Positions 31,690 to 43,791 of a stretch of 64,000 nt of DNA are shown piece after piece. Every line of letters starts with the position of its first letter. The first letter of the stretch is position 1. The stretch is taken from the NCBI GenBank assembly GCA_022828595.1, contig JAKGHH010000006.1, forward strand, positions 13,264,499 to 13,328,498. The letters run 5' to 3'. This DNA is from Nelumbo lutea (lineage: Eukaryota; Streptophyta; Magnoliopsida; Proteales; Nelumbonaceae). A program made the position numbers and the translations under genes. The notes beneath the pieces were generated by a model. It did no database searches and was not told where the DNA came from. It saw nothing but the letters and a program-made list of their open reading frames with translations.

Positions 31690-33367
31690 ATTCCTTTGGG
31701 TCGGTACCCTTCGGTTCATGGTCACCATGAGCTTGTAGTTTTTGAAGAGCAACTCGTAGTTGGGTTGCGCTTCCTGCTCCACCCATTCATAATAGAAATT
31801 ATTAAGTTCTTTAACATTACCATCAACTAGTTACACCCGAACTCCATCCGAACCATAGTTGGCACGATCTCTTTGTTCCACTAGTATAACCAACCTCTTT
31901 CCTTAGACACTTTTAGTTCAATATGTTCGATCAAGAAGAACTTCACTTGCCTGCGTGGGGATACCCAAAAGAGTTACTACATCTCCCCCCGCCTTGGGTT
32001 CAAAATCATGTTCGGCAACTCGAACAAAGTATCAGCCTGGAAGAGGAGGTACTTTTCTGTTCGGAACCCTGAGAGGTGGCTCCTCCTAACTCATTGGCGA
32101 GTGGCCATCAAGGACCCCGGGGTGAGGCTAGATGCAGAGACCAGGGCGATCGCTATCTCTTGGAAAAACCTCGACCTGAAAATGAAAGATTTATTGGCCG
32201 AGGAGAAGCTTGTACGAGCTGGGCTGAGTCCTCCTGGTAGGCCTCCACCTTGGCGCTCATATTACTCTCTCATTTTGTACTTACTTCAGTTCGTGACTAA
32301 CCCCTTCCTTTTTCTCTTGCACAAGCTATGCCGGACGTTGATGTAGAAAATCTTCTAAGCAGCTTCTAGAGAGGGAAGAAGTATCATCGGGAGGCCGGTC
32401 CTTCAATTCCCGCCCCACCCGAGGTCGTTGTGCCAGAGCCGATCTCGGCCGAGCTTCCGGAGGAGGAGATCCATCCCCAACCTCTTGTAGTGGACATGGA
32501 CGAAGACCAGGACGAGGGAGCTCCACCTCAAGAGCCCAAGAGTGCTTCAGTGCCTGAGCCTTAGCTCTTGAAGGAGAGCATAATGACCCCGTGGCTCGGG
32601 CTCCTCAAAAGTAAAGACGCCATTTTTCCTGCTGAAGTTGCGGAATGGGCTAACATGCCCACAAGTCAGCTCGAGGGCAGGGCTTCCAGTTACTACATGG
32701 TGGTGAGTACCTCGCCTTTTTATTCTATTTCCTTATTCATTTATTAATGGTACTTACATCAGCTTTCTATTCGCCAGGTGAACTCTGTCAATCATTCACT
32801 TGTCTACCAGTCTGAGATCCACCTGAAGTGAGCTCGGGAAGCCGAGGAGAACATTCAGAAACTTTACCGCAAGCTGGATTTAGCTCGGGGTGAGGTTCTT
32901 CGAGCTAAAAGGGAGCTCCGAGCCAGCAGGAGCTAATCATGGTACTGACGGAGGAGAAGGAGAAACTCAAGTGCGAGAACAAGAACCTCGATGCAATGAT
33001 CAAAGAGCACACCGAGATTTTCAAAACTGCCATCCAAGAGGCGTGGGCTGAAGAGAGAGAGTGCACCATCGAAGATTTCAATGAGTCTCCGGAGTTTCAC
33101 AATTTCCAGGTTGAGTACGGATCAAGCTTGTATCGGTCCTGTTTCAAGTGGCTGATGCGACAGAAGTTTCCCGAGCTCGACCTCGGAACTGTTTCCATGT
33201 CAGATGTTACTCCTGAGAAGGCAAAAGCGGCTAACGAAGAACCCAACTCCTCCGAAGAGGAAAGCGATGATGAAGTCCCTAAAGTGGGGCCGTCAGGAGA
33301 GGTAGGCCTAGAGGACACGGAGGAGGATTGCATGAAAATTGACCTACCTAGTAGTTCGGACGCATAA
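31690..33367 (+). pseudogene. Tat-3 antisense gene relic
   Basis: Lacks the N-terminus. Contains LHPNSIRTIVGT, KVSAWKRRYFSVR and LAEEKLVRAGLS of exon 1, a likely intron near 32235-32327, exon 2 with EVAEWANMPTSQLEGRASS, a second likely intron near 32703-32777 (GTGAGT...CGCCAG) and exon 3 ending in a 142-codon frame (32939-33367) with FKWLMRQKFPELDLGTVS. Several stops. It preserves both intron positions of Tat-1 although it is more diverged. Confidence 0.65.
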
Positions 33368-33868
33368 CCTTGCCTCTTTTCTTGGACTTCTTTGTATGTA
33401 ATGTTTATCCCGGGCCTCCGAGCTCGGTTATAGTAGTTTCTTTTTTTTGTACTCAGAATTCTACGTTAATGAAATATGTGTTTTGGCAATCTTCTTGTGT
33501 AAAAAATTTTCTAAGAGTAGATTACTCCCAAGCTATCGAGCTAAACCAAATAGGAGTGAACTTTTCGTAAGTATAGGTTGCTACCAAGCTGGTGAGCTCG
33601 ACACTATTAAGAATGATATAATTACCATTGCATGCCAGGACGATTGGACACTCTAGGGTACATACCCGAACTGTCTATGCCTGGGTCACTTATTTGTCTA
33701 AGTGTTGGTTATCCCTAAGTGTCGAGCTAACAAGCTCGGCTCCATGTGGGATTAACCTTATGTTACTCTACGCTGAGGTAAATTAGACACCATAAGGTTT
33801 ATACCCAAGCTGTCTATGCCTCATAGGTGACTAAGACTCGTTTGCCTATGCGAAAGAAGCAACTAGTA

Positions 33869-33943
33869 CTTATTTGCCTATGACGAGGAGGCGACTAGGA
33901 CTTGTCTGCCTATGACGAGGAGGCGACTAGGACTTGTCTCGGT
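33869..33943. repeat. Short tandem repeat in Tat-3
   Basis: Units near 35 bp with CCTATGACGAGGAGGCGACTAGGACTTGTC. It occupies the same place (between antisense gene and pol) as the 79-bp repeats of Tat-1 and shares GGCGACT. Confidence 0.6.
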
Positions 33944-34079
33944 GTCGAGGTCTTCTGTCAGCTCGGCACCGTAGTTCATAGCTTTTTGGGAGTGACTCGT
34001 AGTCCTCTCAATAGTCCGTCATCTTTGGGTTGCAAGTTCATGAGTAGTACCTTCTTAGGTTATCAATATTCCATGCTTG

Positions 34080-34775
34080 TGGTACCTGCTTCCCTTCTAA
34101 GGTTTTGAGCTCATACATACCTCCCCCGAATACCTGTTTGACTCAGTATGGTCCCTTCTAGTTCGGTCCAAGCTTGCTAATGCCAGGCTCTACTACCATA
34201 ACTTTCTGAAGAACCAGGTCGCCAACGCGAATGTGTCATTTTCTGACCCAGACGTTTTAGTACCGAGCTACTCTTTGTTGGTAAGTTGCAATTCAAATGT
34301 AAACTGGGTCTCGTACCTCTTATATCAGGTCTAGTTTGGTATGAAGCTCGTCATCGTTCGTTTCCTTGTCGTAAGCCTCCAACCATAGTGTGGGCACCTT
34401 GACAGTCTTAATGGTAGTTCGATAGGCCCAAAGGACACTAGGTAGTTCGTCCACCCACAACCCCTTGGCTAGAGCTAAGAGAGCTTTCAGTCTGCGAAGT
34501 ATCACTCTGTTAGTGACATCTGCTTGCCCGTTCCCTGAGGGGTGTACCATCAAGGTAAAATTCTGTTGGATCCCCATTTCGGAACACCAGCTTGGGAACT
34601 TAATATCTTCAAACTGTTTCCCATTGTTGGATATCAGCACTCGAGGTATCCGAAGTGACATACTATATTTTTTCAGAATAAGTTTTGTACATTGCGGGCT
34701 GTGATTGCTACCAAGGGCTCAGATTTTACCCACTTCATGAAGTAATCTACCGCTATGACCATGAACCTCCTCTAC
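34080..34775 (-). pseudogene. Tat-3 integrase relic
   Basis: The frame at 34320-34661 has PRVLISNNGKQFEDIKF, MGIQQNF and GNGQADVTNR of the integrase core. About 20 residues that follow the YRTT motif in the relatives are missing in frame. The catalytic aspartate of DNGKQF is N here too. Confidence 0.75.
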
Positions 34776-35722
34776 TGATGAACTTACAATTTATCTATAA
34801 TTTTTGAGGACTTTAGCATGGATTTTTATGCCGGTTTTATTAATTTTTGCCTTAATTTAGCTTAATGCTAAGAATAAGTTCAGGGATAATCAATCCAAGA
34901 AAAGGAAGGAAAAAGACAAGAAAAGAAGGTTCAAAAAGACCAATTTCAGTCCAGCCCGGTCGTGGAAGCAAGAGAGAGCACTTCGGCCCAAAAAGAGCAA
35001 GTGAATTCCTTCAGAAAACCCAAGAAAATAAAGCCTAGCTATGAGGAGAATTCGGCCCAGCAAGGAAGGCCCATTTTTAGCCCAAATAACAGCCTAGAGT
35101 GTAGCCCACATGATCTCAAAAGCAAGCTAAGTTGTAGCCCAAATAGCAGCCCAAAGGGAGCTAGGGGCGGCAACTTCTAGGAGTTTCTTGAAGAGAAGGA
35201 GGGAGCACTCTAGAAGGTTCATGAGGGGTGTAATACACCCCATTCTAGAGGCTTCAAGAAGGGGCAAGAGCCCCCTTGAAAAACTATATAAGGAGGCCTC
35301 TAGGAGGGGAGAAAGTGTTCAATTGCTTGAGAGGAAGGCTCTCCCACTCTTAGAGGTTCGGCCACCTTGAGAGAAGAGAAGAGAAGAAGGCTAGGTGCAA
35401 GGAAGAAGAAGAAGAAGGGCTGAAGGAAGTTCAAGACAAGCAAGCTAGAAGAAGAAGGTGAGTTCGAGTTGAGGGTTTGTGATTCAAAGATCTTTTGTAA
35501 TAAATCATTTGTAGTTTCATTCTCTTTTGATTTGAATTCAGTTTCTTAGTTACATTTTCTTTTTTCTTTCTCCTTGTTTCCATTCTTCCTTGATGTATTT
35601 CAGCTTGTAAAATTTCAGTTCAGCAATCTAATTCTTTTTTATTCATTCAAATGATCATGCATTGTATTTGAAGTTTCTTGAATAAGGGTGTGATTGTAGA
35701 GTAATTCGGCCAACTAACCTTC
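34776..35722 (+). repeat. Partial Athila-like LTR, plus orientation
   Basis: Starts TGATGAACTTACAATTTATC and matches the first part of the LTR of the element at 36194-41608, but on the opposite strand. It stops at 35722 with the microhomology CCTTC at the junction to an inverted copy. Confidence 0.85.
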
Positions 35723-36193
35723 TTGAAGCCTCTAGAATGGGGTGTATTACACCCCTCATGAACCTTCTAGAGTGCTCCCTCCTTCTCTTCAAGAAACTCC
35801 TAGAAGTTGCCGCCCCTAGCTCCCTTTGGGCTGCTATTTGGGCTACAACTTAGCTTGCTTTTGAGCTCATGTGGGCTACACTCTAGGCTGTTATTTGGGC
35901 TAAAAATGGGCTGGGCCAAAATTTCCTTCTTGCTAGGCTTCTTCCCTTGGATTTTCCAAAGAGTTTCACTTGCTCTTCTTGGGCCGAATGAAATTCTCTT
36001 GCTTTCATGGCTGGGCCGGGCTGAACTTGATAAATTTTGGGTTTTCTTTTCTTGCTTTTGCCTTCTTTTTGTTGATTTGGCTCCCCCTGAAATCTTTCTT
36101 GCAATCAAGTTAAAATAGGGCAAAATTTAATTAAACCATCATAAAATTTCATGCAAAAACCTCATAAAATATAGATAAATTGTAGGTTCATCA
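35718..36193 (-). repeat. 3' LTR (truncated) of the Athila-like non-coding element
   Basis: The minus strand begins TGATGAACCTACAATTT at 36193, just after the PPT, and covers only about 475 of about 1600 bp before joining the inverted copy. Confidence 0.85.
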
Positions 36194-36206
36194 AATACCC
36201 CCACAC
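36194..36206 (-). promoter_or_regulatory. Polypurine tract of the Athila-like non-coding element
   Basis: Minus strand GTGTGGGGGTATT directly before the 3' LTR. Confidence 0.8.
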
Positions 36207-36578
36207 TTAAGCTTTTGCTTGTCCTCAAGCAAAGACATCAGCCATAAACTTAACATTCCCCCCTTCTATTCTCACCATTTACCTGGTGAACTTTTTAAGA
36301 TAGAAATGCATTGAGTAGTCGGGGAACTTTTGTAAGTGCTCAACTCTTATTCTTGTAAATTACCAATTAAGATATGTATCAGATCCAAGGAAAGGAGAAT
36401 ATGAATTTCATCATAGTCTAGCCTTCACTCCTAATTCATATATAAATCAGCTCCTTAATTGTCAAGGTTAATAATCAAATTTCACTAAGTTTCACATTTG
36501 TAACTGAATCTCAATGAGAGTTCAACTTTAGAGTGCCCCTTTGAACCTTAGCTATCACCACAATTTCTTAATTCTAGG

Positions 36579-36725
36579 GGTGAGTGCATCTTATGCTCCA
36601 TCTCACCCTTTTCTTTTTTTTTTTTCTTTTTTTTTTTCGGTGTGAGTGCATTTTATGCTCCATCTCACACACTTTTCTCTCTTTTTTTTTTTTTGGTGTG
36701 AGTGCATCTTATGCTCCATCTCACA
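36579..36725. repeat. Three palindromic GTGAGTGCATCTTATGCTCC units
   Basis: Units at about 36579-36607, 36641-36670 and 36697-36725, each starting GTGAG and ending CTCAC (so each can fold back), separated by CT-rich tracts of about 30 bases. Confidence 0.8.
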
Positions 36726-38179
36726 CTGGTCACTTGCTTGAGGTAGGTAAATAGGGCTCATGTTCTAAGCTGCTAGTTTTACTATTCAGCTCAGAATAGC
36801 AGAGTCAATTTGGGCTTTTGAACCTTCTTTGCAATTATTGAACCTCAAGAATCAACACTTCAGATGTGCACTAGATTTCTTGACCATTAACCATGAAATC
36901 AAGGGCTTCCATACACATGAAGATAGTTAGGGCTAGTCATGCTGAAAAGCATATTCAGCTCCCCTTTTCTCATGCATATATCAAATTGGGTCATTCACAA
37001 GAATAAAAACTTAACAAGTACATCAGTCTCCCTCAACTCATTGAATTCCTTCCTAAAAATAATCATCAAATAAATAGTAATGAACTTGAGGGGTTCCAGT
37101 CTTTTTTTTTTTTGTTATGTCATTGCCTGCATATGTGTGTTGGGGTGCATGAGGTGCATGGTTTCAGCCCCCATACCCTAGCCTCGGGCTCACTCCCCCA
37201 CACTTAAGATGAACATTGTCCTCAATGTTCCTATTGTTAGGGGATCACAAAAAAAAAACAAGAGAAATACCAAGTAAAGAGAAAGGTGTATAGAGGACTT
37301 CCTGAAGATTAATTTCCAGATATGCAAGAGTTCTTTTGGTGGGAGCCTCTTCTGCTAGAATTTACTTGCAAGAGAGATCAAGAGCTTTGTTCTAACTAAA
37401 AATAATTTAAACCAAATAATAAAAAGACTACTATACACAATTCCAAACAATGTAAATAATTTAACCAGTCTGTAATACACAACAGAAACTTACAAGGCCA
37501 AGAAGTTTGAATTCTATCTAACAAAAAAAATAAATAAATAAATAAATTAAAAAAAACAAGATCAAAAGCCAATATAAATATCTCTTGGAATCTGATATGC
37601 AAGTGATAAACAAGTGATTTACAAGATTGAAGCTAGCCTAGAAGTCTAAGAGTTCTTGAAATCAGCACACTACCAAAGTTATTTGATTTTTTTTTTTTTT
37701 TTGGTTAGAACTTGACTTTTGAGAACAGTCACTTACAAAAACTCCAAACCTAATATCAATAAGTAGGTCTAAAATCTGTCCCAACTTAAATAAGTTTATA
37801 ATGAAAGCTTAAGACTGAAATAAGTTTGATCCCAAGAGCTTAAGACTTCTCTTTCAAGTCCCAACTTAAATGTCTTGTATGCCTCAGACCTGAAATCAGA
37901 TCTGCAATTTTATAATGAAAGCAGCCTTGATTCAGATCTGAATACCATTACATCAAAAATATGAAGCTCTTTTTGGACCTCACAAACATTAGTCCTAATC
38001 CAATACAACCAATTCAGATTGGGTGCAAGTGATTTAAAAGATAACAAAACATCAAGTTCAAAGAAATTTCAGATCATGTACTCATACTGCCTCTGATTCT
38101 CATGCACTTCAGAACTGATTTTACCATTCATGGCTTAAATTTTCATCAATGAGGCAAGTCTGATGCATCAAATTGTGAA

Positions 38180-39700
38180 TTGGGTGCTGTCACTACCCGA
38201 ATTCACATCAAAATAGAGTGGGTTCAGGTCTGAGTTCAGATGAACTCAAATCTGAACCTAGCAGAATGCAGTCCTGCAACTGGCTGAACTCAGATCTGAA
38301 CTTCAAATCTGAGTTTCAGATTTGAAAACTCACATGCTATTTTTTCATTGTTTTCTTTTTATTTTCTTTATCTATTTTTTTTTCTTTTTTTTTTTTTTAT
38401 AAATCTAAAACAAAATACAGCAATGCAACCAAAATCTTTTTGGATGAGTGCAGGTCTGATTGATGAATGCAATTCAGATCTGAACTCATTTTAAATTTTT
38501 TTTTTTCGGTTGAGTGCTGCAGTTCTGCTATAGCAGATCTGAGTGCCGAATGCAACTCAGATCTGCAACACTCATGATTTTGTGATTTTTTTCTTTTAGA
38601 GGGTAATAACTTCAAGATAGAAAGCAAAACAGGTCTCCTTTTATTAAAATTAAACTGAAACAAGGAAAATAAAGTAATCTACTAAAGAGAAAAGAAGCAT
38701 AACTACAGTAATACAACAGTTGCATTCAAAACAAAAATGAAAAATTAAGCAAATTAAACCAACTATGAATGCAATGCTGAAGAACTACATCTACCAGCTA
38801 CACTAAATCAACAATCAAATATGAAGTAGGTCAACAATGGGAAAGAGAGCTAACTAGATCAGCAGTGGAGTTTCATGCTAATTGCTGTACTGTAGCAGCC
38901 CTGCTACAGCTCTGAATGCTAGTGGAATGCACTGCTGCTTTTATTGAATATGTGAGGCATCACAATTATTCAATCCAAACACACATCCTCACCAAATTTA
39001 GATTGGGTACAAGTGGGTAAAGCCAAGAATTCAGTCCACCCAGAATTCATAGAATGCTCTGTATCAGTTCAGTCCTCACATCATATCAACTGCATTTCAG
39101 ATTTGAATTTCTCTCATTCTTTGCTATCCATTCACCCTTGAGGCAGGTTGGATGTATCATAGGGTGGATTGGGGTAGTGATGGCACCCAATTCACCTCAA
39201 ACTTGCATCGGTTCAGATCTGAGTTCAGAGGAATTCAGATCTGAACTGAGCAGATCTGTAACAGCAGAATTCAGATCTGAACTCAAGTCTGAGTTTGGAT
39301 CTGAATTCTCAATTGCCTTACCTTCAGTTATTGCTACCAAATTGTTTTTGGGGAATAGCAGAAGTGCCCTAGGGTGAATTGGGGTAGTGATGACACCCAA
39401 TTCCCCTCAAAATTGCATCAGTTCAGGTCTGAGTTCAGAGGAACTCAGATCTGAACTGTTGCAGATCTGCAATAGCAGAATTCAGATCTGAACTCAGATC
39501 TGAATTCTGATCCGAATTCTCAATTGCTCCTCTGGTTGTTCAAAAGATCTCCCTTTTTTTTCTTTTCATTTTATATATATATATATATATTTTTTTTGTA
39601 ATGGAAAAAGAAATAAAATTCTGAAACACAAGCAATTCTTTTCAGCTGAGTGCTGCAGATCTGAAATCTGCTGATCTGAGTGCCGAATGCAACTCAGATC
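38180..39700. repeat. Block repeats rich in AGATCTGA
   Basis: Three related blocks (near 38190, 39170 and 39380) begin with TAGTGATGGCACCCAATTC-like sequence and continue with GTTCAGATCTGAGTTCAGA; the last two are about 210 bp apart. At least ten AGATCTGA words occur. An (AT)n run is at 39573-39590. Confidence 0.8.
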
Positions 39701-39984
39701 TGCAACACTCATGTTTTTTGTGAAATTTTTTTTTCTTTTTTTTTTCTTTTTGAAGGGAACAACATCAAGATTGAATAGAAATCAAATATGCCTTTATTAA
39801 AATGAAACTGAAACCAGAAAAAGAGAGTAATCTACTTAAGAAAGAAGAAACATAACTACATGAGTACAGCAGTTGCAGTCCAAGCTGAAATGAAAAAGTT
39901 AGCAAATTAACCCAACTATGAATGCAATGCTGAATGAGATCAGATTAAGAATGCTCAATGTTTCCTAATATTGCTTCTCTAAAT

Positions 39985-40001
39985 CCCCGGCAACGGCGCC
40001 A
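39985..40001 (-). promoter_or_regulatory. Primer binding site, tRNA-Asp type
   Basis: Minus strand TGGCGCCGTTGCCGGGG, the classic Athila primer site complementary to the 3' end of tRNA-Asp. Confidence 0.9.
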
Positions 40002-40007
40002 AAAACT

Positions 40008-41608
40008 TGATGTGTGGCTCATTGTGACACTAGCAAGTGCACTAGCCGTTCAAGTAATAAAGTAGTGAGTGAAGTATCGTTCCCACGAGGATTTAGGAAA
40101 CAATTACCAATACTAAATTGAGCACTTCTTATCTGATCAACAAATAAATCAAAACTCTAATGAAAGCTAAGAAATCCTAAATTAAAATCTATCTAAATCA
40201 TTGGTCCAATTGCCTTCAAATCAGGTTAGAAGAGTAATCAGTAAATGTCAATCTCAGAATTCAGCAATCTATCAATTTGGATCATTCGAATGAATCATGA
40301 TTGAGCCTTGGTTTGGTGAAACCCCAAGGTCATGAACAGCCTCTCTCAAGCGCATGTTCATCCTATGCATGAGTGACGGTTCTTCTATCTCTAGCAAGAA
40401 TCTAATCCCCATGCATGCATTTCTTCAAACACTTCTAAGGCATCAATTCAAATCTGAATTGATCACCAACTGAATTGTGCAAGTTATCTCTAACCTTGCA
40501 CTCAATTCAGTTCTTGAATAGTAGATCTGAATTCCTAGAGTCTCTCTCAAGCACTCTAGGAATTCCAAGCTGTAGATTAATTCGCCCAATCTGAAATTTT
40601 CAGATCTGAATTCTCTTTCAAGCAATTCAGATCTTGCAATCTCAGATCTGAGAATTCAGATCTGAGTTTTGAAGGTTAGTTGGCCGAATTGATCTACAAT
40701 CACACCCTTATTCAAGAAACTTCAAGTACAATGCATGACCATTTGAATGAATCAAAAAGAATTAGATTGCTGAACTGAAATTTTACAAGCTGAAATACAT
40801 CAAGGAAGAATGGAAACAAGGAGAAAGAAGAAAGAACATATAACTAAGAAACTGAATTCAAATCAAAAGAGAATGAAACTACAAATGATTTATTACAAAA
40901 AATCTTTGAATCACAAACCCTCAATTCGAACTCACCTTCTTCTTCTAGCTTGCTTGTCTTGAACTTCCTTCAGCCCTTCTTCTTCTTCTTCCTTGCGCCT
41001 AGCCTTCTTCTCTTCTCTTCTCTCAAGGTGGCCGAACCTCTAAGAGTGGGAGAGCCTTCCTCTCAAGCAATTGAACAACTTTCTCCCCTCCTAGAGGCCT
41101 CCTTATATAGTTTTTCAAGGGGGCTCTTGCCCCTTCTTGAAGCCTCTAGAATGGGGTATATTACACCCCTCATGAACCTTCTAGAGTGCTCCCTCATTCT
41201 CTTCAAGAAACTCCTAGAAGTTGCCGCCCCTAGCTCCCTTTGGGCTGCTATTTGGGCTACAACTTAGCTTGCTTTTGAGCTCATGTGGGCTACACTCTAG
41301 GCTGTTATTTGGGCTAAAAATGGGCTGGGCCAAAATTTCCTTCTTGCTAGGCTTCTTCCCTTGGATTTTCCAAAGAGTTTCACTTGCTCTTCTTGGGCCG
41401 AATGAAATTCTCTTGCTCTCATGGCTGGGCCGGGCTGAACTTGATAAATTTTTGGGTTTTCTTTTCTTGCTTTTGCCTTCTTTTTGTTGATTTGGCTCCC
41501 CCTGAAATCTTTCTTGCAATCAAGTTAAAATAGGGCAAAATTTAATTAAACAATCATAAAATTTCATGCAAAAACCTCATAAAATATAGATAAATTGTAG
41601 GTTCATCA
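40008..41608 (-). repeat. 5' LTR of the Athila-like non-coding element
   Basis: Plus strand runs TGATGTGTGGCTCATTGTGA to TAAATTGTAGGTTCATCA, 1601 bp. Close relatives are the solo LTRs at 49727-51415 and 57590-59201. Confidence 0.92.
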
Positions 41609-42333
41609 ATGCCCTTTGGCCTTAAGAATGCCAAAGCAACCTAACAGTGCCTCATCAACAAAGTCTTCAAGAATCAGTTGGAGAGGAATGTCGAAGCCGA
41701 CATGGATGATATGATGGTGAAGAGCCTGAAAGTCGAAGTGCACACCTTGGCATCACCTCGGGAAAATTTTGGGCTTCTTCATCACTCAACGAGGCATAGA
41801 GGCCAACCCTAAAAATATCCAGGCCATACTAGATATGGCACCACCTCAGTCAGTGAAGGACTCACAGAGACTGACCAGCCTAGTGGCCGCCCTCAAGCGC
41901 TTCATGTCAAAGTCATCCAATAGATGCCTACCCTTCTTCCGAGCCATCAAAAAACTAAAAGACTTATAGTGGATGAAGAGTGTCAGGATGCCTTCAACGA
42001 ACTAAAAGCATACCTCGCCTCACCTCCCCTCCATACTCGTCCTCTCCCCGGAGATATCTTGTACCTATACTTGTCAATTGGGGATGAGAACATCAGCTCA
42101 GTCCTCATCAGAGAAGACAAAGTGCAAAGGCCAATATACTACGTCAGCAAGGTCCTCTACGATGCCAAGACTAGGTATCCCCTAGTGGAAAAGTTAGCCT
42201 TCACCTTGGTGGTCTCAGCTAGGAAGCTCAAACCATATTTTCAAGCCCACGCCATAACGATCCTACCAAATCAACCACTTAGAGTCATCCTCACCAAGCC
42301 CGAGACCTCAGAATATCTAATAAAGTGGGTTGT
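41609..42333 (+). pseudogene. Tat-like pol relic, RT C-terminus and RNase H (part 1)
   Basis: Plus strand MPFGLKNAKAT, a decayed active-site region, RGIEANPKNIQAILDM, RPIYYVSKVLYDAKTRYP and ARKLKPYFQAHAI. Several frameshifts and stops. It starts abruptly at the Athila-like LTR and breaks at TSD GTTGT, continuing at 47662. A different, older lineage from Tat-1 and Tat-2. Confidence 0.8.
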
Positions 42334-43791
42334 TGGTATGATTCGGAGTGTGGTTAACCACTTCAAAACACCAGTTTAATATTTATAAAATTTTTTCCGA
42401 TTCTTAAACAAATACTAACGTAGTAAATGGGTGAGAATGGGTAGTATCCACAAGGAAGTGAGGGAAAAATTAATACATACTCAAATCCAGACAAGAGAAC
42501 ACAATAAGGAAGTGTAGAAATATAAAAATAAATTAATTAAATTGAGGGAAATATAGAAATCGAACAATATTAAAAGTTAAAAGTGTAGAAATAGAAATAA
42601 ATAAATGAAAGAAACGAAATAGAAATCTGTAATTCGATCAAAGGTAGTAGTCTCTGGATCTTTCCTTTGACCCTCGAACTTCTTGAGCTAGGCCTTCCAT
42701 CTTACTTGGCCGAATTGCAGATCTGCAGAAAATAAAATGAAGATCAAATAGAATGAAAATAAATTGTAGAAAGTAAATAATGAAACTACAAATGAAAGAA
42801 CATAAATTAAAACTAAAATAAAGTAGAAGTGGTTGGGACCCGATTCCAGAGGTGGCAGTAGTGGTGTTGGCGAATTGCAAGTAGGAAAGCCTCCTCTTAC
42901 CTGGGCATCCTCCTCTTCCTCTACCCTTGAACTTCTCAAGATTAGACTTTAGTCTTACCTGGGGGCAGAATCCAACTCCTTCTCAAGAGCTCTTGGGTCC
43001 TTTTTATAGAGAAGGGTGTACACAAGTGGGATTAGAGAGAAAGATGGGGACGGCAGCTAGGTTTTAGCAAAGTTATGGGTGCTCTAGGGTTTCTAATGGA
43101 GAGTTAGGATGGTTTTGGGGTGATCCTAAGGCTCGGAGTAGAAGGAGAGTGTGCACAATATTATGAGGGCTATGATTTGGGCGCCCAAAAATGAACGGAG
43201 GAGAGATTGAGGCACCTAGGGTTGAAATGTGGAGATTAGAAGAGTGGGTGGTGTCCTAGAGTGGATGGCTGAGATATAAGATGGAGTGGAGGCTAAGATT
43301 TTGTGGTGAGGAGCTGAATGGTGAGGATTAGTAGTTAGGTGGCACCCTAGGGTTTAACAGCTGCAAAAAGAGTACCCTAGAATGAGTGGTTGAGATTAAA
43401 AGTGGTGGAGGGTGGAGATTAAACACCTAGGGGCGGCTAGGGTTTGCTAAGAGTGAAAAGAATGGGTTGAAAGGTGCCCTAGGGTTTGCTAAGGCATGGG
43501 GAGCATGCTAATACAGTAGGAGGGGTGCCAAACTAGGTTTAGCAATTTGGAGGTGCCCTCCTGTTCTCTATTTTTCACAAAAATACCCCCTCTCTCAGTT
43601 GGACTTCACTCCATCTTGCTAGAAGCTGCATTTTAGCCATTAAAACTTCCCAGTTTTGCATAGGATTTGCATAGAAAAACTTAGAAGCCGCAACATTGAA
43701 ATTAACTGGGAAAAGGACACAATTTGACTACTTTAAGGCAAAAAATACCCCTGAATTGATGCCCTTAAGGCATCAAAATGCAGAGTTATCA
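42334..43791 (-). repeat. 3' LTR of the GTTGT element
   Basis: Plus strand TGGTATGATTCGGAG to GCAGAGTTATCA, 1458 bp, no coding sequence. Confidence 0.85.

Larger units (their letters stand above)
31041..34775 (-). mobile_element. Tat-3: truncated Tat-like element
   Basis: A minus-strand element whose left part looks like a 3' LTR (from TGATGGTACGCG at 31041 to about 31660; shares the GCTCCAATGCTTAAG block with Tat-1), followed by a plus-strand antisense gene and then a minus-strand integrase relic at 34080-34775. The 5' part (rest of pol, gag, 5' LTR) is gone; at 34776 an Athila-like LTR begins. No TSD can be checked. Confidence 0.7.
35718..41608 (-). mobile_element. Athila-like non-autonomous LTR element without coding capacity
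   Basis: Minus-strand element: 5' LTR 40008-41608, PBS 39985-40001, internal region 36207-39984, PPT 36194-36206, truncated 3' LTR 35718-36193. The internal region has no gag or pol motif, only short frames. It contains CT-rich runs, three hairpin-like GTGTGAG...CTCACAC units, and repeated AGATCTGA-rich blocks. PBS and LTRs are of Athila type, so it may be mobilised in trans; that is inference. No TSD was found because the left LTR end is lost. Confidence 0.8.

Noticed and set aside
35807..36118. Repeated reading frames in the LTR (also at 41214-41519 and 58797-59111)
   Set aside because: They recur only because the LTR recurs, appear on both strands, and have no start context or domain; LTR sequence rather than genes.
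34776..41608. A simple full-length Athila-like element from 34776 to 41608
   Set aside because: The left LTR is inverted relative to the right one, and flanks (TCTAC and ATGCC) do not form a target duplication; the true element is 35718-41608 with a truncated LTR.
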